This document shows, one piece after another, positions 1 to 4,322 of a DNA stretch of 6,620 bases (position 1 is the stretch's first letter; each line of letters opens with the position of its first letter). Source of the DNA: Deltaproteobacteria bacterium (GTDB lineage: Bacteria; Myxococcota_A; Polyangia; JAAYKL01); contig JAABTR010000401.1 in the NCBI GenBank assembly GCA_011389755.1, forward strand, positions 1 to 6,620. The letters run 5' to 3'. The notes below the pieces were generated by a model. It was not told the origin of the DNA. It saw only the letters and a list, made by a program, of their open reading frames with translations, and did no database searches. A program made the translations under genes and the position numbers.

Positions 1-305
1 ACGCAGTCGCCGCAGCCGGTGCACGACTCGGCGAAGACCAGCGGCATGCCGGCGAACAGGCCTATGGCTTGGGGCTCGCAGGCTTCGGCGCAGTCTCCAC
101 CGCCCGTGCAGGCCCAGCCGTTGACGGCTGGAAGGAGCACCTCTACCGGTTCGCAGCGCTCGAAATCGGAGCGAAGCAGCGGCGGGTCGCCGGCCTCGAC
201 GTCGCAGTCGATGTAGCGCACCGGCCCTTTGAGTGCTTTGGACAGGTCGACCGCGAGGCGCTTTTTTTCACTGTTGCCGATTCCCGATGCGATGCCGATG
301 ATCAT
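1..305 (-). CDS. MinD/Mrp-type P-loop ATPase with inserted ferredoxin domain, degenerate, partial (C-terminus off window)
   Basis: The first 101 codons of a gene reading leftward off the window. The layout matches MinD-superfamily ATPases carrying an inserted 2x[4Fe-4S] ferredoxin domain (COG1149-like). Residues 1-10 form the first beta strand and P-loop region, residues 32-36 (IDCDV) match the family's LDCDVEEP segment, and a ferredoxin insert starts near residue 64. The family normally reads SGKGGTGKTT in the P-loop; here residues 7-16 read SGIGNSEKKR. The signature lysine, the glycines and the Mg-binding Thr/Ser are lost, and only one lysine aligns. The first cysteine cluster has C66, C72 and C76, but its second cysteine is Gly69. 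The second cluster begins intact with C95, C98 and C101. The ATG at 305 is preceded by AAAGGA with a 9-base gap. Relatives often occur as tandem pairs, so a partner may lie further left. Family assignment is fairly sure; ATPase activity is doubtful. Confidence 0.85.
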   Translation of the reverse strand, partial: MIIGIASGIGNSEKKRLAVDLSKALKGPVRYIDCDVEAGDPPLLRSDFERCEPVEVLLPAVNGWACTGGGDCAEACEPQAIGLFAGMPLVFAESCTGCGDC

Positions 306-314
306 TGCCGAGTG

Positions 315-320
315 TCCTTT
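315..320 (-). promoter_or_regulatory. Ribosome binding site of the ferredoxin-domain ATPase gene
   Basis: The minus strand reads AAAGGA, ending 9 bases before the ATG at 305. It supports that ATG as the true start of the partial gene at the left edge. Confidence 0.6.
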
Positions 321-365
321 CCCGCGGGCTGCGCGCGACTAGAGGTGGCGGCCGGGCGCTGGGCG

Positions 366-393
366 ATTATGGCAGGTCGGCCCAGGGATTCAA
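366..393 (-). promoter_or_regulatory. Sigma70-like promoter driving the left-edge ATPase gene
   Basis: On the minus strand TTGAAT (393-388) is followed by a 16-base spacer and CATAAT (371-366). The -10 box matches the consensus at 5 of 6 positions and the -35 box at 4 of 6. Transcription would start near 359, giving a leader of about 54 bases before the ATG at 305. This is the only well-matched promoter seen in the window. It is predicted from sequence alone. Confidence 0.5.
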
Positions 394-419
394 GTACCAT
401 CGTTCCGGTTTGCGGGTCG

Positions 420-436
420 GCTTTTGGCTTAAAAGC
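420..436. repeat. Short inverted repeat upstream of the ATPase promoter
   Basis: GCTTTT (420-425) and AAAAGC (431-436) are perfect inverted arms around a 5-base centre. The element lies 26 bases upstream of the -35 box of the leftward promoter and about 130 bases before the rightward gene. It could be a regulator site in the divergent region, but 6-base arms are short enough to arise by chance. Confidence 0.2.
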
Positions 437-497
437 TGCCCGGGTCCTTTTCGACGGCAACATTTGCGTGAAGTCTCACCCGGTTAACTGGTGATCG

Positions 498-533
498 ATG
501 AAAAAAGCGCTTAAGGAAAGGTGCCCAATGTAG
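498..533 (+). other. Possible leader peptide or start-stop element before the glycosidase-like gene
   Basis: An ATG at 498 opens an 11-codon frame (MKKALKERCPM) ending in TAG at 531-533. Its last sense codon, ATG 528-530, is itself preceded by a strong Shine-Dalgarno-like AAGGAAAGG (513-521) with a 6-base gap, so a ribosome could start at ATG and stop at once at TAG. The ATG at 498 has no clear ribosome binding site of its own. The TAG ends 31 bases before the gene start at 565. It may be a translation-control element or chance. Confidence 0.2.
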
Positions 534-547
534 AAGAGGTCTTTTTT

Positions 548-552
548 AAGGA
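548..552 (+). promoter_or_regulatory. Probable ribosome binding site of the six-hairpin glycosidase-like gene
   Basis: AAGGA lies 12 bases before the ATG at 565, a rather long gap. A TAA at 547-549 closes the same frame just upstream, so no earlier start is possible and the ATG at 565 is the first in frame. Confidence 0.45.
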
Positions 553-564
553 AAACGCCACAAG

Positions 565-1719
565 ATGAGCCATAGAATTTTCTTAGCCGAAGGCGCGCGC
601 ATCGTAGGCGCCGGTTTGAAGCGAAAGCTGTTTGGAGCGAAACGGTACCGGGGCAGCGCCAAGGATATCTGCGAGCAGATCTGTCTGGGGTGCTTCGACG
701 AGAAGAGGCGCTGTTACCAGACCAGCTTGACGAGCTACGCCCAGTTTTGGGCCAGGGACTTCGGCCGCTGCGCGCCCGCGCTTTTGGACCTCGGCTTCGA
801 GCGGCAGGTGGGTGAGACCTACGCATACGCTCTTTGCGTCTATGAGCGATTTGGGCGCTTCGCTTTGGTCATCACGCCGCGTGGGGAGCTGCTCGAGTTT
901 CCCCTTGGCACCTACTCCCCCGATGGGTTCGCCTTCTTTTTGATGGGGCTTGCGCACCTCGCCGACGGCGCCTTGGTAAAAAAGTATCGCGGCCTGCTCG
1001 AGCGGGAGATCACGCGGTTTTATGAGACCGTGGTGGATCCGCGCAGCGGTTTGGTTCGCTCGGGCATACATTTTTCCGAGGCCCAGGATTATGTGGTTCG
1101 CAGCTCTTCATGCTACTCGAACGTCATGTGCTTCGTTGCCCAGCGCAGCATCGACGCGCTGGGGCTTTCCAACCCGCTGGCCGGTTTCGACTATCCGGAG
1201 CTCATCCCAGAGCGCTACTTCGAGGGGCGGCATTTCTGCGACGACGAAAGGCGCCGCGATTATATAAGTGGCGACGCGTCGATCCTTCCTTTTTGGTCGG
1301 GACTTTTCGGATGGGACGACCAGGCCGCGAGGCTCTTTGCGCGGGTTCTTCGCAAGCTGGACGCGGACGGGATCAACGCGCCTTTGCCGGCCCGCTACGG
1401 AAACACCGCGCGCAAGAACCGGGATATGATCTTCATCGAGCGGTTCAATAGGTGGCAGCGGGACGCGGTTTGGACCTGCCTGGGAATCCACGTGCTCGAG
1501 ACCTTGGAGCGTCTCGACCGGGCCCGCTTTTGCTTGGAGCTAAAAAAATACGAGCAGCTCGTTGAGGAAAAGGGCTGCTTTCCCGAAGTGCTCGACGGAG
1601 AAACCGAGGAGCTCTACGAAGGGCCGTTTTACATGGCGGAGGACTCGATGCTCTGGGCGGCGAACCTGTGGCGCATGCTCGAGCGTCCAATCCCGAAGAG
1701 TTCTTTGGCTTTGAGTTGA
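565..1719 (+). CDS. Six-hairpin (alpha/alpha)6 glycosidase-like protein of unknown specificity
   Basis: A 384-residue protein without a signal peptide or membrane segment, so probably cytosolic. Aromatic, acidic helix-pair segments recur as in (alpha/alpha)6-barrel carbohydrate enzymes (amylo-1,6-glucosidase, glucoamylase and trehalase type). They include FWARDFGRCAPALLDLG (61-77), YSPDGFAFFLMGLAHL (118-132), GDASILPFWSGLFGW (236-250), FNRWQRDAVWTCLGIHVLE (294-312) and YMAEDSMLWAANLWRM (356-371). Asp and Glu in the RD, PD, GD, RD and AED positions are candidate active-site residues, but no catalytic pair can be named. A role in trimming or modifying a glycan made by the neighbouring glycosyltransferases is inference. 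The gene stands alone on the plus strand. It is divergent from the ATPase and convergent with the radical SAM gene, with 52 bases between the stops and no clear terminator hairpin. It could instead be a non-catalytic relative or an epimerase/lyase with the same fold. The gene is secure; its function is not. Confidence 0.9.
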   Translation: MSHRIFLAEGARIVGAGLKRKLFGAKRYRGSAKDICEQICLGCFDEKRRCYQTSLTSYAQFWARDFGRCAPALLDLGFERQVGETYAYALCVYERFGRFALVITPRGELLEFPLGTYSPDGFAFFLMGLAHLADGALVKKYRGLLEREITRFYETVVDPRSGLVRSGIHFSEAQDYVVRSSSCYSNVMCFVAQRSIDALGLSNPLAGFDYPELIPERYFEGRHFCDDERRRDYISGDASILPFWSGLFGWDDQAARLFARVLRKLDADGINAPLPARYGNTARKNRDMIFIERFNRWQRDAVWTCLGIHVLETLERLDRARFCLELKKYEQLVEEKGCFPEVLDGETEELYEGPFYMAEDSMLWAANLWRMLERPIPKSSLALS

Positions 1720-1771
1720 ATGCAAAGATGAACAAAATCGTCCGCGTCGGAGACAACCTTGGTTCGCATTG

Positions 1772-2905
1772 TCATCGCTTGGCGAAAGGATTGATGTGGT
1801 TGATGATGTCTCCGGAGTACAGAGCGTTTGGCACGACTTCGCACTCAGCCCAGCAGCCAGGGCAGCGCAAGACCCAGTCCCGCATCTGGGCGGCCTTTTC
1901 TCCATTCCAGACCTGTAGGAATGTCTTTTTAGTCAGATTCCCGATGATGTTCGAGTTGAACTGGCACACCGGCACGCCGCCGTCCGGGTAGAGGCGCATA
2001 TGTGCCCCCAGAGCGACGCAGCGCGGGTTGGGGTTTCCTTCACGGTTGAGGACCCGGTTTTGAAGACCGGACCAGTAGTAAGATTTCATGAGCTTGCGCG
2101 TCCACGACAAAAAGCGGGCCGATTCCTGCGTGTCCTCGAGCAGCGAACGAAAGGTGTCACCATCGATGGAGCCGTGTGTCGATACTTCGCCGGCTCGCTT
2201 GGGCGCGAGGTCGGTGTTTTTGTCGACGGAGTAGGTGGCGCTCGCTTCGTAGGCGAGGACGGCCTGGACCGGGACCCCCAAGGGCCTGAGCAGCTCCACG
2301 AGCCGGGTGTGTTCCTTGGCAGTTTGTTTATTGACGATGGTTTGGTTCACGCTGAGGGTCAAGTTGAGTCGCCGGGATTCGGGAGCCAGGCGCCGTATCG
2401 TGTCGACCGCTCTAGCAAAGGCGTTTTTGCGACCACGGATCGCGTTGTGGGTCTTTTCGAGCCCGTCGATGGAGATTAGGAGGTCGAGGGGCGGGTATTT
2501 GTCGCGGTGCTCGCACACAGCCACGATTTCGTCGCTGCACATGCCGTTTGTGGTGATGTGGAGCGCCAGCGGTGACAGACGGTGGGTCACCGATTCGAGG
2601 ATTTCCGGAAGGTCGGATCGAAGAAAGGGCTCACCGCCGGTCAGGCGGACCGCGTCGAGCCTGGGCAGCTGGGTCAGCACGCGGTCGATCTGCGCAGCGC
2701 TCATCTCGTTTTCGTGGTTTTTTTTCCACGAGTCGCACATTTGACAGGCGGCGTTGCAGCGGAAGGTGACGACGAAGGTTAGCATGCGAGGCGGCATCAC
2801 GCGTCCGGCCCTGGACCTTGCGATGTCAAAGGGGGCTTGTGCCAACCTTTTTGCGACATAAGCGGTGTGACACCATTTTTTTGGATCTGTCATGGAGGTG
2901 CTCAA
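1772..2905 (-). CDS. Radical SAM protein with C-terminal SPASM/twitch-like cysteine region
   Basis: A 377-residue enzyme expected to cleave S-adenosylmethionine at a [4Fe-4S] cluster. The cluster motif CNAACQMC has C50, C54 and C57. It is followed by the SAM-binding TGGEPF (89-94), HITTNG (116-121) and ISIDG (144-148), all typical of the family barrel. The C-terminal third has C296, C314, C348, C351 and C355, like a SPASM or twitch domain holding an auxiliary cluster. The start used is TTG at 2905. It overlaps the stop of the upstream glycosyltransferase as TTGA and has AGGAAGG 10 bases before it. An ATG at codon 5 (2893) is the alternative, but that site is about 22 bases from the AGGAAGG. 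The tight coupling suggests action on the same substrate or pathway as the glycosyltransferase. The substrate is unknown: peptide maturation, sugar or lipid modification are all possible. An A8 run follows the CxxxCxxC motif. Confidence 0.93.
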   Translation of the reverse strand: MSTSMTDPKKWCHTAYVAKRLAQAPFDIARSRAGRVMPPRMLTFVVTFRCNAACQMCDSWKKNHENEMSAAQIDRVLTQLPRLDAVRLTGGEPFLRSDLPEILESVTHRLSPLALHITTNGMCSDEIVAVCEHRDKYPPLDLLISIDGLEKTHNAIRGRKNAFARAVDTIRRLAPESRRLNLTLSVNQTIVNKQTAKEHTRLVELLRPLGVPVQAVLAYEASATYSVDKNTDLAPKRAGEVSTHGSIDGDTFRSLLEDTQESARFLSWTRKLMKSYYWSGLQNRVLNREGNPNPRCVALGAHMRLYPDGGVPVCQFNSNIIGNLTKKTFLQVWNGEKAAQMRDWVLRCPGCWAECEVVPNALYSGDIINHINPFAKR

Positions 2906-4008
2906 TGCGATACCGCCTTCCTATCGAGGCATCGACTGGTTTCGGGCCTGCTCAGGTGTGCCTCGATCGCAGCGACAGCGGCAGGGGTTCCGTTGACTTT
3001 TTCGGGAACGATGTGACAGCGAAATAGCTCCAGGTCGGAGATGAAACGACGAACGCGCAGGCCGCTGAGCCGGGGCAGCGGCACGCAAATACCGCCTCTC
3101 GATTTTGCGAGGAAGTAGCCGTTGATCACTTGCTCGTAGTTGCCCTCTTCGGGGATGGCGAGGACCGGTTTTTGAAGATAGTGGGCCTCCCCCACGAGTT
3201 GATTTCCCGCGGTGCAGACCAGCGCGTCGCAGGTGGCCAGATCCTCGATGAAGCGAGCATCATCAACAGGACAAAACTGCAGGTTTCCCGAGCAGGGGCG
3301 TCTGCCGAGGCCGTAGATCTTCACCGGCTTGCCGCACGAGGCGAGCGCGTCGAGAACCTTCTTGTCGGCGAACTTGCGAAGATACGCCAGCAGGTGACCT
3401 TTGTTTTGGGGTGCGGCGCTGAGGATTTCAGGTCGCAAAAGGACACCGACTTGGGTCACGGCAGTGTGCGCCGGGAGTGCGGGCGGACTGTAGAAAGAAG
3501 ACACGATCGTTTCTTCTTGGCCCGTGAACAAGAATCGGACGACCGATCGCATGAGCGCCACGTGCAACTTGACTTCGGTCGGCAGCTCAGAGAGGTCGTT
3601 GACCAGCAAGAAGTGCTGGTGGTCGAGGCTCACAAACGGCACCCCGCAGCGCTTGGCGGCGCGCGGCAAGGTCGGCTCGAAGTCGGTGATGGCCAGATCG
3701 GGCTTTTCGCATTCTATGAGCCACGACACTTTTTCGACGAGAGTTTCGAGCTCGGAGGCGTATAACGCGGCGCTGATGCCTGTTTGTATGTAGTCGAGAC
3801 GATGCTGGGCGCTGTACTGGAATTTTAGTCCATTGATGCGATAGATTCGCACATCGGTGTTTTGGTACAGCGGTCGGAGGAAGTCGTAGGCATCGTCAGA
3901 GGCAAACAGGACGAGCTCATGCCTCGCACGAAGTTGCTCGACGACGGCCCTGACCCGAGTTGCGTGTCCTCGCCCTTCACCGGTCGCGCTGTAGAAAATT
4001 TTTGCCAT
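2902..4008 (-). CDS. GT-B glycosyltransferase of the MJ1255-like type (MurG/GT1-GT28-like)
   Basis: A 368-residue enzyme predicted to move a sugar from a nucleotide-sugar donor to an acceptor. It starts MAKIFYSATGEGRGHATR. The Gly-rich loop and GHATR at residues 10-18 mark the N-terminal Rossmann domain of MurG/MGT-like enzymes, closest in feel to the MJ1255-type family. PDLAITDFEP (103-112) and VPFVSLDHQH (123-132) fit the same domain. In the C-terminal domain, DALVCTAGNQLVGEAHYLQK followed by PVLAIP (261-286) is the donor-binding segment, with Gly268, Glu274 and Pro281, and EEGNYEQ (287-293) follows. No signal peptide or obvious membrane helix is present, so it probably acts at the cytosolic membrane face. 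AAGGAG stands 7 bases before the ATG. It is the first gene of a leftward pair, overlapping the radical SAM gene by 4 bases. The donor, acceptor and product are not known. Confidence 0.92.
   Translation of the reverse strand: MAKIFYSATGEGRGHATRVRAVVEQLRARHELVLFASDDAYDFLRPLYQNTDVRIYRINGLKFQYSAQHRLDYIQTGISAALYASELETLVEKVSWLIECEKPDLAITDFEPTLPRAAKRCGVPFVSLDHQHFLLVNDLSELPTEVKLHVALMRSVVRFLFTGQEETIVSSFYSPPALPAHTAVTQVGVLLRPEILSAAPQNKGHLLAYLRKFADKKVLDALASCGKPVKIYGLGRRPCSGNLQFCPVDDARFIEDLATCDALVCTAGNQLVGEAHYLQKPVLAIPEEGNYEQVINGYFLAKSRGGICVPLPRLSGLRVRRFISDLELFRCHIVPEKVNGTPAAVAAIEAHLSRPETSRCLDRKAVSH
2916..2922 (-). promoter_or_regulatory. Ribosome binding site that supports the TTG start of the radical SAM gene
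   Basis: The minus strand reads AGGAAGG inside the end of the glycosyltransferase gene, 10 bases before TTG 2905. GGCGG (2917-2913) sits nearer, with a 7-base gap. The in-frame ATG at 2893 lies too far away, with only a CCTCC-rich stretch in front. This favours the TTG start and the 4-base overlap. Confidence 0.45.
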
Positions 4009-4015
4009 GTGTCGG

Positions 4016-4021
4016 CTCCTT
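4016..4021 (-). promoter_or_regulatory. Strong ribosome binding site of the MJ1255-like glycosyltransferase gene
   Basis: The minus strand reads AAGGAG with 7 bases to the ATG at 4008. This is close to ideal and is the best Shine-Dalgarno site in the window, so it fixes the start of the leftward two-gene unit. Confidence 0.75.
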
Positions 4022-4307
4022 TTTCGCCTGTCAGCGGTGCGGCGTCTGAAGAAACGAAGGCTTTGGGGCCGCAGCTCGTAGACAGTTCGGACAAATCTTT
4101 GACTGCCGGCCTTGATTACAGTCCTTCATTGAAAAAAAACCGGGAACGTAGTGAGGCGATATGGAGACAATTTGGTGAATCGGCTCGAGGGCACCATCGA
4201 GCGAGACATAAGCGGCTTTTTCACGTGTTCGACACCTCGAATTTACGAGACGTTTGGCTGTTTGTCGCATTGGTTAGGCATCATCTCGACTTGTGGTATC
4301 CAAGCGA

Positions 4308-4312
4308 AAGGG
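4308..4312 (+). promoter_or_regulatory. Weak ribosome binding site of the PHP-GT4 fusion gene
   Basis: AAGGG lies 10 bases before the ATG at 4323. The frame is closed upstream by TAG at 4275-4277. The only other start is GTG 4293, which has no Shine-Dalgarno site, so ATG 4323 is preferred. Confidence 0.4.
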
Positions 4313-4322
4313 CAACCACTCG

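Larger units (their letters stand above)
4009..4322. other. Divergent intergenic region with no convincing gene
   Basis: These 314 bases separate the leftward glycosyltransferase from the rightward PHP-GT4 gene and should hold the promoters of both. Apart from the glycosyltransferase ribosome binding site, no element is convincing. TTGACT (4099-4104) on the plus strand and TGTAAT (4120-4115) on the minus strand resemble promoter boxes but lack partners at 16-18 bases. An A8 run lies at 4132-4139. A 79-codon open frame on the minus strand (4270-4031) has no ribosome binding site and codon use unlike the genes, so it is not called. Confidence 0.6.

Noticed and set aside
455..467. CGGCAACATTTGC considered as a sigma54 -24/-12 promoter
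   Set aside because: The GG and GC are 8 bases apart instead of 10, so the spacing rules it out.
69..494. 141-codon plus-strand frame at the left edge
   Set aside because: It runs opposite the ferredoxin-domain ATPase, whose cysteine motifs, promoter and ribosome binding site are clear, and the frame continues through the intergenic region without any domain.
1752..1773. GACAA/TTGTC inverted arms between the convergent genes, considered as a terminator
   Set aside because: The arms are 5 bases with a 12-base loop and no T run follows on either strand, so it does not look like an intrinsic terminator.
2000..2479. 159-codon plus-strand frame inside the radical SAM gene
   Set aside because: It is antisense to a clear radical SAM coding sequence and has no recognisable domain or ribosome binding site.
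3130..3765. 211-codon plus-strand frame inside the glycosyltransferase gene
   Set aside because: It is a shadow of the well-supported minus-strand glycosyltransferase; its product shows no family motif.
2855..4215. GACATAAGCGG repeated at 2855-2865 and 4205-4215
   Set aside because: An 11-base repeat is expected by chance in a window of this size; one copy is inside a gene and the flanks do not match.
4031..4270. 79-codon minus-strand frame just upstream of the glycosyltransferase, containing a CPNC motif
   Set aside because: Neither its first ATG nor the internal ATG at 4129 has a ribosome binding site. Codon use is flat compared with the genes, and a single CxxC is not enough to support a zinc protein.
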